DNA of 40,132 bases from a virus, in IMG/VR virus record IMGVR_UViG_3300007734_000682, positions 1 to 40,132 of that record; one strand, written 5' to 3'. The position numbers and the translations under genes were made by a program. Each line of letters starts with the position of its first letter. Position 1 is the first letter of the stretch. Shown in pieces: positions 31,827 through 38,593 of the stretch. A model generated the notes under the pieces. It worked only from the letters and a program-made list of their open reading frames with translations. It ran no database searches and was not told where the DNA came from.

Positions 31827-31899
31827 CTTCCTCATCAGTAACTGCGTGCCAATAGCAGTTAGACCGCGCTGACTTTTAGTGCCAACGCGGTTTCGGAAA
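31827..31899 (-). ncRNA. Type II hammerhead ribozyme 2
   Basis: Read on the minus strand from 31899: stem II 3' arm UUUCC; core GAAA (31894-31891); a 10-bp stem III (31890-31881 with 31873-31864, two G-U pairs) and 7-base loop; UC with cleavage after C 31862; a 7-bp stem I, UAACUGC with GCAGUUA, and 9-base loop; core CUGAUGA (31838-31832); stem II 5' arm GGAAG. The wobble pairs would be mismatches on the opposite strand, which confirms the direction. The stems differ in sequence from ribozyme 1 but keep its fold. Confidence 0.93.
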
Positions 31900-32740
31900 T
31901 TGTTGTCCCTAGTTATTTATGTTGTGCAATTGTGTGAATTGCTATCGGTGTGCCAAACCGACCTAAAAGGTAATTCTCCATACCGACTTCCGCTTTATTT
32001 GGATTGCGCTGGTTACTCGCTAGTTTCCACCTAAGTCTGTCACTAACTTAGGCGCCTGTTTTGGTCTTATGCCGAGGTGCGTTCCCTTATTTGCGTGTCA
32101 TAACTCCGTGCAATGTGTTACATCGGCTAATTGCTAACCTTGCCGAATACCGTTACTAATGCCTAAATGTTATCCGCCGTGCTTGGCAACGGGCGGATAA
32201 TCTGTGCTGGCTATAACGGACTTGCACTTTGTTACTGGATACTCTGGACGGTGCCGCCAAAATAACGGATGCGGCTTGCCGTCTGTGCCTTCCATATAAA
32301 AAATAAGTTGCAAAAACTGTCGTCAGGGCGGTGCGGTGCGGTGGTGATATTTCAACCAACAATGCGTTATGCCGATGCCTTCACCGTGTTTTTGTAACTT
32401 ATTTAATTGTCATTGTTCGGTGAGAATTACTACTGCCTAGAGCCGAAGTTGTGGGAGTGCCACTGCCGATTTCTCGGGTAACGGTTGAACTGGGTTCGTA
32501 ATCTCTATTAAGTTATGGAGTAATCCTATCATATAAAGGAAATCACTGTTTTTAGAGGGTCAAATAACGGCGTTACAGCCCCGTAGAGAGGCAAATAAAT
32601 GCTAGTGGCTAACTTATAGCACTTGCTAATCAAAGTGTCTATAATTGGCTTACAAGGCTAATTAACGGTATGTATAGGCAGTTGTTACTTGCCGTGTGTG
32701 CGCTTGCAATGCCACGCATATATGGCTTTACACTTGGCTT
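31900..32740. other. Non-coding control region rich in inverted repeats
   Basis: About 840 bases without a convincing gene, between the leftward operon and the two plus-strand genes. Inverted repeats: a 17-base palindrome GCAATT-N5-AATTGC at 31926-31942; CCTAAGT/ACTTAGG at 32030-32052; TTATCCGCC/GGCGGATAA at 32170-32200; GACGG-GCCGC/GCGGC-CCGTC at 32247-32283; and a 17-bp stem at 32301-32404. TAACGG occurs five times on the plus strand (32214, 32263, 32479, 32565, 32663) and once inverted (32150). As both the start and the end of leftward transcription around the circle, this is the best candidate for origin and control functions. Confidence 0.65.
32301..32404 (+). other. Long-stem RNA structure or cruciform
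   Basis: Bases 32301-32317 (AAATAAGTTGCAAAAAC) pair with 32388-32404 (GTTTTTGTAACTTATTT) over 17 positions. The only imperfect one is a G-U wobble in plus-strand RNA, but an A/C mismatch in minus-strand RNA, so a plus-strand transcript is favoured. The enclosed 70 bases hold GGTGC-type repeats (32327-32344) that can pair with TCACC at 32381-32385 in several registers. Function unknown. Confidence 0.6.
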
Positions 32741-32962
32741 ATGGCAAAAAATGAAGTGAATGTCAATATCGGCGAGTTATTTATTAGCATAACTACCGAC
32801 CACAATTACCCAGATGTAATTGACGATATGATTAAACGCACTCGCGAATTGGCTCGCGGAATTATTGAAGATGTAAAAATTAACGGCGTTGATATTGATG
32901 ATTTATTTGCCAATTTACACGCATCAGAATTTGATGGCGATGATGATGAAGAAGATGAATAA
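32741..32962 (+). CDS. Small acidic protein (plus strand)
   Basis: A 73-residue protein, one of only two plus-strand genes. ATG 32741 is the likely start; a GTG at 32696 is in frame but adds a non-typical stretch. It has EVNVNIGELFISITTDHNY, then IDDMIKRTRELARGIIEDVK, then an acidic tail (FDGDDDEEDE). There is no clear ribosome binding site. TATAAT at 32640-32645 could be a promoter -10 element. Acidic DNA-mimic or regulatory function can only be guessed. Confidence 0.65.
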   Translation: MAKNEVNVNIGELFISITTDHNYPDVIDDMIKRTRELARGIIEDVKINGVDIDDLFANLHASEFDGDDDEEDE

Positions 32963-33066
32963 TGTGCCTAAGTTGTGGTAATTGTGCTACCGAGCATACA
33001 TATTCTTTAGATAATGCAATTGATGCGGTGGATGCTAGTCCAGCCAAATCTTATATTCGGCAGTAA
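32962..33066 (+). CDS. Tiny Cys-motif protein (plus strand)
   Basis: A 34-residue protein whose ATG overlaps the stop of the previous gene (TAATG). It begins MCLSCGNCATEH, similar to small MCxxCGC proteins known from actinophages, then has a short helix (LDNAIDAVDASPAKSY). The last 32 bases overlap the end of the convergent phosphoesterase gene. Low size, but overlap and motif support it. Confidence 0.5.
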   Translation: MCLSCGNCATEHTYSLDNAIDAVDASPAKSYIRQ

Positions 33067-34072
33067 CTCTGCCTTTAATTGGGTCAATAAAGTGCAAACG
33101 CTGGCTGGGTATAGCACTAGCCGCTAATAAATCTCTGGCATAGCGGTTATCACTTTCCGTGCTACCTGTTTGATATACCGAACCTAATCCGTTTGCCATA
33201 GGCCAACAAGCGTGTGTGTGATAATGCCCAATATATACATCTCTAAATTCCCAAGGATATGCACCACTACGCCAACGATTAGCGTGTTGAACAATGGCGG
33301 TTGGACTAGCAAACCCGTTGCGCCCAACTTCATCACCGTGTATTAACAACGCTTTGTATTCGCCTATTTGCACTCTTTGAACATCATCTGGGCAATCTTG
33401 CCAAGTTAATCGTTTTTCACTTCCCAATAATTGCCGTGCCAATTCATAACACATGCGGTCAATATTGTCGTTGCGTGGCACATCTGCGCGTTTTGAACCT
33501 ATGCGCCCGTGGTTACCCCATTCCGCAACAACTAGCACTTTGTCGTAAATAGCAAGTGCTTCTCTAACTGTATCCACAATTAAACGGCTAACAGTTACAT
33601 ATTGTTCAAATAAAGTGCTATCCACTTCGTGTAATTGCGCTGGATAATTAAATAATCCTTCCACCATATCGCCACCAAACATAATAACGGCATCATTTAT
33701 GGGATGGTCTGCGCGTTGTATATTTGTAATTGCTTTGGCTTTAGATACAAATTCCAATACGCGTTTGCGCATTATTTGCGAGTTATATGTGGTTGTTTTT
33801 TTACTACCTTGCCAATCCGTTAAATGCCATAACGCAACTTCTGGTTTCTTTTTGCCACTTTTTGCTACATTTGGTGGCGTTACTGGTTGAATCGGACCCA
33901 TAGCCAAAGTGGCATCTTTAGCGGCTTGTATTGTTACTTCAACTAATTCGTTAGTGCGTTGTTTAGCATCTTTTAATTGTTTTTGAATTCTAATTAATGC
34001 TTTACGCAACTCCACAACATCATCACTAGCAATTTCATCGGGAAGTTCTGATAATCGCTGGCTTATGCTCAT
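33035..34072 (-). CDS. Calcineurin-like metallophosphoesterase
   Basis: A 345-residue protein. Residues 1-60 are a coiled coil. The catalytic motifs follow in the order of the family: Asp86 in HLTDWQGS, Asp135 in FGGDMVEG, Asn187-His188 in EWGNHGR, His245 in LIHGDE, and His283/His285 in IGHYHTH. These bind two metal ions. Relatives in phages are often called Mre11-like nucleases. It is the last gene of the leftward run. Confidence 0.88.
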   Translation of the reverse strand: MSISQRLSELPDEIASDDVVELRKALIRIQKQLKDAKQRTNELVEVTIQAAKDATLAMGPIQPVTPPNVAKSGKKKPEVALWHLTDWQGSKKTTTYNSQIMRKRVLEFVSKAKAITNIQRADHPINDAVIMFGGDMVEGLFNYPAQLHEVDSTLFEQYVTVSRLIVDTVREALAIYDKVLVVAEWGNHGRIGSKRADVPRNDNIDRMCYELARQLLGSEKRLTWQDCPDDVQRVQIGEYKALLIHGDEVGRNGFASPTAIVQHANRWRSGAYPWEFRDVYIGHYHTHACWPMANGLGSVYQTGSTESDNRYARDLLAASAIPSQRLHFIDPIKGRVTAEYKIWLD

Positions 34073-34341
34073 ATTTTCCGTTTTGTTTTATCGTAAAAAG
34101 ATGCGCTTTGCGCGTGTGTGGTGTAACCCAATTTGTCTAGCCAATTATCTTCGTGCTCAGGATTATTGAAAGCGCGAACTGTTTTTAATGAATCCATCAT
34201 TAACCCAACCTTATATGGGTCTATTGCCTCAATGCCAAGTAAAGCGCCCCATATTTTGCCAATAGTTAAAAAGTTAATATAGAAATCTCCGTGATGCATT
34301 TGTCTTTGTTCTAATATTTCTCTCATTTTTTGTTCTGACAT
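34069..34341 (-). CDS. Small conserved phage protein (DUF6378-like)
   Basis: A 90-residue protein with QRQMHHGDFYINFLTIGKIW, ALLGIEAIDPYKVGLMMDSL and DNWLDKLGY, which match the order of conserved residues of the DUF6378-like family often found with nucleotide or DNA-metabolism genes in phages. It overlaps the phosphoesterase start by 4 bases (ATGA). Function unknown. Confidence 0.78.
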   Translation of the reverse strand: MSEQKMREILEQRQMHHGDFYINFLTIGKIWGALLGIEAIDPYKVGLMMDSLKTVRAFNNPEHEDNWLDKLGYTTHAQSASFYDKTKRKI

Positions 34342-34565
34342 CTACAAACACCCCTTCTATGCTCATTAATGTTTATTTCGGCTAAACGATAACCTTCGGC
34401 GCGTAACGCTTTACAAATAGTGGTTGCTGGGATGCCTTTTTCTACGGCTTCCTTCAATGCTTCTAAATCTTCTTTATTTGTAACTTTTTTTAAGAAATTA
34501 GCATATGGACAACCATTATCCATTTGTTTCCAACGAAACTGCTCAATACTTTTTTTAAGTGCCAT
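34323..34565 (-). CDS. Small helical protein with C-terminal Cys pair
   Basis: An 80-residue protein: GCPYANFLKKVTNKEDLEAL, KGIPATTICKALRAEGYRLA (helix-turn-helix-like), then EHRRGVCRCQNKK. It resembles small phage proteins that pair a DNA-binding-like helix with a short CxC end. Function unknown, DNA binding possible. Confidence 0.7.
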   Translation of the reverse strand: MALKKSIEQFRWKQMDNGCPYANFLKKVTNKEDLEALKEAVEKGIPATTICKALRAEGYRLAEININEHRRGVCRCQNKK

Positions 34566-34610
34566 ACAAGAAGGATACAGAAAAGGATGCCGAAAAGAAA
34601 CGACACGCCG

Positions 34611-35021
34611 TTATAACCCTCTGGATTTAGCCTTACTTATTTGCAGACATTTGGCACACCTACGGCCTCTTTGTCCTTTCACATATTTAGTATTTTCTGG
34701 CGTAAATTCGTGCCCGTGCTTACAATGCGTTCTGGCGCTACGCAATTTGACTAATAAACTACGCTTTATATTATCTGATTGAGAAATAGCCTGTAAGTGG
34801 CGTGGATTAACACACGCTGGATTACGGCATATATGGTCTATTACTAACCCTGTTGGTATCTCGCCTTTGAAATGCCTATATGCCCATCTATGAGCAGTAA
34901 CTGCTTTGCCTGTTTCATCCGTAAATAGCCCATATCCACTATTTAATAATGCGCCTTGCCAAACCCAGCAACCGTTAATAACACGATATTTGATATGAAA
35001 TTTAGCATCAATATTAGACAT
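34611..35021 (-). CDS. HNH endonuclease (homing type)
   Basis: A 136-residue protein of the HNH_3-type: CWVWQGALLNSGYGLF, AHRWAYRHFKGEIPTGL, the HNH core VIDHICRNPACVNPRHL, then QSDNIKR, and a C-terminal Cys knot region with CKHGHEFTPEN and CAKCLQ. Such nucleases are usually free-standing mobile genes. It has a strong hairpin with an AAGGGG loop just before its start. Confidence 0.88.
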   Translation of the reverse strand: MSNIDAKFHIKYRVINGCWVWQGALLNSGYGLFTDETGKAVTAHRWAYRHFKGEIPTGLVIDHICRNPACVNPRHLQAISQSDNIKRSLLVKLRSARTHCKHGHEFTPENTKYVKGQRGRRCAKCLQISKAKSRGL

Positions 35022-35022
35022 A

Positions 35023-35055
35023 GTTGGGTAAATGCTTCCCCTTCATTTACCCAAC
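35023..35055 (-). promoter_or_regulatory. Hairpin with ribosome-binding sequence in the loop before the HNH gene
   Basis: A perfect 12-bp stem, GTTGGGTAAATG and CATTTACCCAAC, with the 9-base loop AAGGGGAAG on the minus strand. The 3' arm ends one base before the HNH start codon. The only good ribosome binding sequence is in this loop, so the fold either regulates translation or ends the upstream transcript. Confidence 0.6.
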
Positions 35056-35065
35056 CACGATTTAT

Positions 35066-35305
35066 CTATTTAGTTTTTTTCTTGCGTGTTGGTTTTTTTG
35101 CCAACTCTTTTTCAACTACATCGGCTACTTTACCAAAGGCTGGGTCATTTGGATTAATAGCGCGGATAGCGGGAGCAATAACGGCAATCAATCCAGCCGT
35201 TGCTATATCTTTGATATCTGTTGCACCAAGCGTATAAGCCGTTACTGCCGCTACTAAAAACGAGCGGCCGTATGATTCAAGCGCTGATTTCATTTTTGGA
35301 TTCAT
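35066..35305 (-). CDS. Probable holin (r1t-like)
   Basis: A 79-residue protein starting at ATG 35305 with AAGGAGG upstream. Two hydrophobic stretches (FLVAAVTAYTLG, then IATAGLIAVIAPAIRAI), followed by NPNDPAFGKVADVVEKELAK and a basic end (KKPTRKKKTK). The 'NPxDPAFG' part after the second helix is found in r1t-type holins of actinophages. It directly follows the endolysin gene. Confidence 0.72.
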   Translation of the reverse strand: MNPKMKSALESYGRSFLVAAVTAYTLGATDIKDIATAGLIAVIAPAIRAINPNDPAFGKVADVVEKELAKKPTRKKKTK

Positions 35306-35315
35306 TTCTGCCTCC

Positions 35316-35798
35316 TTATGGTCGCGCAACTGCCATAATAACGGAATATGGTCGCTTTTTGCGATATACACCGCCACCATTTGATTGCGAGCCTTTTTTG
35401 TTAGGTGAGGTATTACCCTCAACACAGACAAGATATTTGCCCGTGTTTTTGATAACTATGCCAGTATGGTCGGGTTGTGCATCGTCATCAAACTGGAAAA
35501 AAGCAATATCTCCTTCTTTAGCCTCTCCAATAGGAACAAGTTTGTTATGTTTTGAAAACCATTTTAAGCCAGCATCACAACTAGCAAAGCCTTTGGCGCT
35601 AGATGCGGCAATTCTTTTACTTTCATCTGCTTGGTCAAATATCCAAGACACAAACATTGCACACCAAGGTTGTCCGTTTAATCCATACCATTTGCCATAC
35701 ATTGTTTTGTTGGTTGGTTGTTCCTCATAACCAATTTGTGAAATGGCTAAGTTTTTGATTAATTCGTTATTTAATAAGGAACTTGTAGATTTCGTCAA
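35316..35798 (-). CDS. Endolysin with CHAP domain
   Basis: A 160-residue protein starting at TTG 35798, with TGGAGG six bases upstream. The CHAP fold has catalytic Cys46 in GQPWCAMFVSW, His111 in PDHTGIV and Asn129 in VEGNTSPN. The enzyme cleaves peptide bonds (amidase or endopeptidase) in peptidoglycan. No separate wall-binding domain is seen. It is between the holin candidate and a small membrane protein. Confidence 0.88.
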   Translation of the reverse strand: MTKSTSSLLNNELIKNLAISQIGYEEQPTNKTMYGKWYGLNGQPWCAMFVSWIFDQADESKRIAASSAKGFASCDAGLKWFSKHNKLVPIGEAKEGDIAFFQFDDDAQPDHTGIVIKNTGKYLVCVEGNTSPNKKGSQSNGGGVYRKKRPYSVIMAVARP

Positions 35799-35985
35799 TT
35801 CTTGCCTCCAGTTTGTCTATTTTGTCATCTATATCTTTAATTTTATCTTTAATGCTTGTGCCACCATTAGGTTTTAATTCTGCCAAATAATACTTGACTA
35901 AATGCCTAACACCAATAGACAAAGCACCTATTAATGTGGTTATAGATACGGCTAGACCAGCCCATTCAGTAGCAGACATAGTCAT
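35767..35985 (-). CDS. Small membrane protein with coiled-coil tail (DUF2746-like)
   Basis: A 72-residue protein. One transmembrane helix (about 8-28, GLAVSITTLIGALSIGVRHL), then ELKPNGGTSIKDKI and a C-terminal coiled coil (IDDKIDKLEARIDEIYKF). The pattern resembles DUF2746-type proteins near lysis genes, maybe a holin partner. It overlaps the endolysin by 32 bases. Confidence 0.7.
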   Translation of the reverse strand: MTMSATEWAGLAVSITTLIGALSIGVRHLVKYYLAELKPNGGTSIKDKIKDIDDKIDKLEARIDEIYKFLIK

Positions 35986-35994
35986 AATATTACA

Positions 35995-36225
35995 TTATGG
36001 ATAGACAGAATCCGTAATTTTACGCCAATTTGTGCCGTTCCAAAATACTAATTTATTAGTAGCAGTATCAAAGAATATATCGCCCGTGCGTGGGTTACTT
36101 GGCGGGTTTGTGGTGATATTAACATTAGGCGCAGTAAATCGTTGTGCGCGTTCTAATTTTTCTAACCGATTTGTTATTTCGTGAAAAAGTAGCCGTAAAT
36201 CTGGCGGTTGGTTTATATATGCCAT
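35995..36225 (-). CDS. Small tail-associated protein
   Basis: A 76-residue protein: a helical start (LRLLFHEITNRLEKLERA), then TGDIFFDTATNKLVFWNGTN, the same beta motif as in the HxH protein at 15.3-16.8 kb. Likely a baseplate or fibre accessory protein. It follows the minor tail gene with a 7-base gap. Confidence 0.68.
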   Translation of the reverse strand: MAYINQPPDLRLLFHEITNRLEKLERAQRFTAPNVNITTNPPSNPRTGDIFFDTATNKLVFWNGTNWRKITDSVYP

Positions 36226-36232
36226 ATGTGCC

Positions 36233-37333
36233 TTAGTTTGTAGTAACAGTTAAAGTAATGGTAACACGCTCTGGACCATTTTCACCGGGCTGGACATTAA
36301 AGCCTACAATGCGATATATCTCATCCAAACCATTAGGAAAGCGTGGGTCGGTAATGATTAAGCGAGCATCATCACCTATTGAATAAGTACCAAATACTGG
36401 AACTTCATAAGCAGGAACAACAATGTTAATAATTGGCGGTGGTTCAGATAATGCCAATACTTGCGCAGTTGCTAATTCATCTAATACATTTGCATCTGTT
36501 ATATCTAAATAATTAGCAGAGTTTTCCAATAACGGCCAACCTGCCAATAATTTACTTGTATCTTGTGCAGATGCTTGTAATTTACCTTCATTAGAACCAG
36601 CACCAATAACATATAAAGTATTACCAATAATTGAACCATCTTCGGGATATTCATATTCAACAATATTGCCAGCAGGAAATAAAAATACAGGTGTTCCAGT
36701 ATCGCCTACACCCGTATCAATATTGCCTGTGCGTGGATAACCTAATATTAAAGTTTTTAATGGTTCATTTGTAATGGCATCGTATTCAACTTTGATTGTA
36801 AAATCAAAACCATCATCTTGATTTGATAAATCTTTTATTGCTTGCCAAACATTTTTTAATTCGTAATCATAATAAACACGGTCAATTAGCACACCAGATG
36901 TTTCTGAACCAACTATAACGCCAATATTGCCATATGTAGCACTTTGTGCGTTATTTATTAAAGTTCTTGCTATAACTAATTGGTCAATATTAGAAAAAGC
37001 CGTAGTTGTTGTTATTAATCTATGTTCAAAATAACTTTCAAATTCTCTGGCAGTAATGTTTAATGTTTGGTCAGCAGATGAATATGACCGATTCCAGATA
37101 ACACCACCCCAAACAAGTGTGCCATTTCTATCTACATAAATAGCATTACGCGCTGGTTGAGTTGCCGCATCTACATTGTATTGGTCGGTGTTAATACCAG
37201 AGATAAGCAAACGAGCGTTAAAAGTTCCAGCCTGATTTAATTGTTGAGTAAAACTTACTGTGGTTAGCGGTAATTCCGCAATAATCTCATTAGTTAATAA
37301 GTCGGCAAATAAATACCGATAGGTAGTAGTCAT
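36233..37333 (-). CDS. Minor tail protein (baseplate hub-like)
   Basis: A 366-residue protein. The pattern YLFADLLTNEIIAELPLTTV, FTQQLNQAGTFNARLL and GTLVWGGVIWNRSYSS followed by REFESYFEHRL is the N-terminal part of tail proteins of the siphovirus gp37/hub type found in actinophages. The middle has YDYELKNVWQAIKDLSNQDD, the C-terminus is beta-rich. It probably forms the tail tip with Dit; the gene lies on the far side of the fibre genes. Confidence 0.75.
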   Translation of the reverse strand: MTTTYRYLFADLLTNEIIAELPLTTVSFTQQLNQAGTFNARLLISGINTDQYNVDAATQPARNAIYVDRNGTLVWGGVIWNRSYSSADQTLNITAREFESYFEHRLITTTTAFSNIDQLVIARTLINNAQSATYGNIGVIVGSETSGVLIDRVYYDYELKNVWQAIKDLSNQDDGFDFTIKVEYDAITNEPLKTLILGYPRTGNIDTGVGDTGTPVFLFPAGNIVEYEYPEDGSIIGNTLYVIGAGSNEGKLQASAQDTSKLLAGWPLLENSANYLDITDANVLDELATAQVLALSEPPPIINIVVPAYEVPVFGTYSIGDDARLIITDPRFPNGLDEIYRIVGFNVQPGENGPERVTITLTVTTN

Positions 37334-37350
37334 TTGCCGACCTTCCTAGA

Positions 37351-37581
37351 TTACGAAATAAGCGCGGCGGCTTCTTCTTCTGTAAGTCCGAGTTCAGCAA
37401 GTTTAGCAAGAGCAGAGGCTTTGGCTAAGGCTTTAGCCTCTGCTTCGGCTTCTTTTTGTGCTTGTTCTTCCGCGTATCTAGCGGTATCTATTTCTAGTTG
37501 CGCCATTTCTTCATCTGTGTATTCCTCAATAGTTTTTACTCCTGTGGAGCAATCTACTACGAGTCGTGTTGGTCTAGCCAT
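37351..37581 (-). CDS. Small coiled-coil protein of the fibre region
   Basis: A 76-residue protein with a beta start (PTRLVVDCSTGVKTIEEYTD) and an Ala/Glu/Lys coiled coil (RYAEEQAQKEAEAEAKALAK), ending in LTEEEAAALIS. Similar small proteins follow fibre genes in other phages and may be fibre chaperones. Function by analogy only. Confidence 0.7.
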   Translation of the reverse strand: MARPTRLVVDCSTGVKTIEEYTDEEMAQLEIDTARYAEEQAQKEAEAEAKALAKASALAKLAELGLTEEEAAALIS

Positions 37582-37592
37582 AGTTATTCCTT

Positions 37593-38096
37593 TCAGGAGT
37601 TTCTTATTCCGTACAGACTCGCTGATGAGTGCTGTACAAAGTTGATTCCAGCATTTCTGTTCCGCAAAGTAAGGCGATTTATTGCCGCACTATTTGACCA
37701 TAAGTTTGCGTCGTTCTGCATATACGCGGTAGCATTATTAGTTTCCATAATTGACTTTGTAAAAAAGTTTTTATTATTGCTAGACGCATAGTTGCCAAAA
37801 TAAATCAAAATATTAGTAAATAAACCACTAGGGTCAAAATTGGTATTCATATCTCCGACCATAGCCGATACGCTGCTCTGTGCTAATCCAGCACCATTAC
37901 CCTGCCAAAAAATATTTGAAGTAGCGTTGGCGTTTCCGTTGAGTTCCACAAGCACATTTCCTGCCTGACCTGAATCGTTATTCCGCAACGATGCGAGAAT
38001 AACCAAATCAGTATAAGTCGCTGGAATATTTTGAAAATCTATTGCATTTTGCGGTGTGGCAGGAACAGAAAGAGTTTCTATCAGTTTGTATGTCAT
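37593..38096 (-). CDS. Adhesin-like protein, paralogue 3
   Basis: A 167-residue protein starting at ATG 38096, which overlaps the upstream stop (ATGA). It is the most diverged of three tandem relatives: TYTDLVILASLRNNDSGQAG near the N-terminus, WSNSAAINRLTLRNR and the end ASLYGIRNS match the other two in order. The beta-rich fold with no charge clusters suggests a receptor-binding or fibre tip role. Confidence 0.75.
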   Translation of the reverse strand: MTYKLIETLSVPATPQNAIDFQNIPATYTDLVILASLRNNDSGQAGNVLVELNGNANATSNIFWQGNGAGLAQSSVSAMVGDMNTNFDPSGLFTNILIYFGNYASSNNKNFFTKSIMETNNATAYMQNDANLWSNSAAINRLTLRNRNAGINFVQHSSASLYGIRNS

Positions 38097-38590
38097 CACT
38101 CCGCCTTTATTCCGTAAAGAGTAAATCTAGTTCCAGCGACATATTGACCACTTTGACCGAAGGGTGTGTTGAAGTCTAATCGGGTAATCGCGGCAGTATT
38201 GTTCCAAGAACAATGACCTAGCGTAATGATATCTTGCGAATAGTTACTATTCCATTGGATACAAGACTTGCGCAAAACAGTAGAAGAATAACTGAACCAT
38301 TGAAATATACAAAGACTTTGATTCGTGCCAAAAGTAGAAGCATTGGCTTGATTCGCGCTACTTGATGTATCTGACCCTTGACCACTTGTTGTTGATTGCC
38401 AACGCTGACCAAAGTAATTGCTGCCTGTGTCGTTGTTGGCGCGCCACGCCATATCCATGTGAGCAGTAGAAGTTCCAGCGATGACCATGACAAGGTCGGT
38501 ATATGTTTGTGGAATATTATTAAAAGTTACGCTACCTGTTGTACTAGGAAGTGTTTGAGTTTCAATAACTTTATATGTTGTCGCTGGCAT
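38096..38590 (-). CDS. Adhesin-like protein, paralogue 2
   Basis: A 164-residue protein: TGSVTFNNIPQTYTDLVMVI, then the variable middle with many Ser, Thr, Asn and Trp, then NNTAAITRLDFNTPFGQSG and RFTLYGIKAE. It starts 3 bases after the previous stop and ends on ATGA. It belongs to the same family as the genes at 38594-39127 and 37593-38096. Confidence 0.78.
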   Translation of the reverse strand: MPATTYKVIETQTLPSTTGSVTFNNIPQTYTDLVMVIAGTSTAHMDMAWRANNDTGSNYFGQRWQSTTSGQGSDTSSSANQANASTFGTNQSLCIFQWFSYSSTVLRKSCIQWNSNYSQDIITLGHCSWNNTAAITRLDFNTPFGQSGQYVAGTRFTLYGIKAE

Positions 38591-38593
38591 ACA

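Noticed and set aside
32319-32326. CUGACGA on the minus strand, possible variant hammerhead core
   Set aside because: No GAAA with a matching stem II or GUC at a fitting distance could be placed.
32156-32362. 68-codon minus-strand open frame in the non-coding region
   Set aside because: Basic, low-complexity product, crosses several inverted repeats, no ribosome binding site; composition unlike the real genes around it.
32535-32563. TTGACC as a -35 box for a leftward promoter
   Set aside because: The nearest TATATG or TATGAT lies 22-24 bases away, too far for a standard promoter.
37619-37626. CTGATGA on the plus strand, possible third hammerhead core
   Set aside because: No GAAA partner or stems nearby; the bases are the end of an adhesin-like gene on the other strand.
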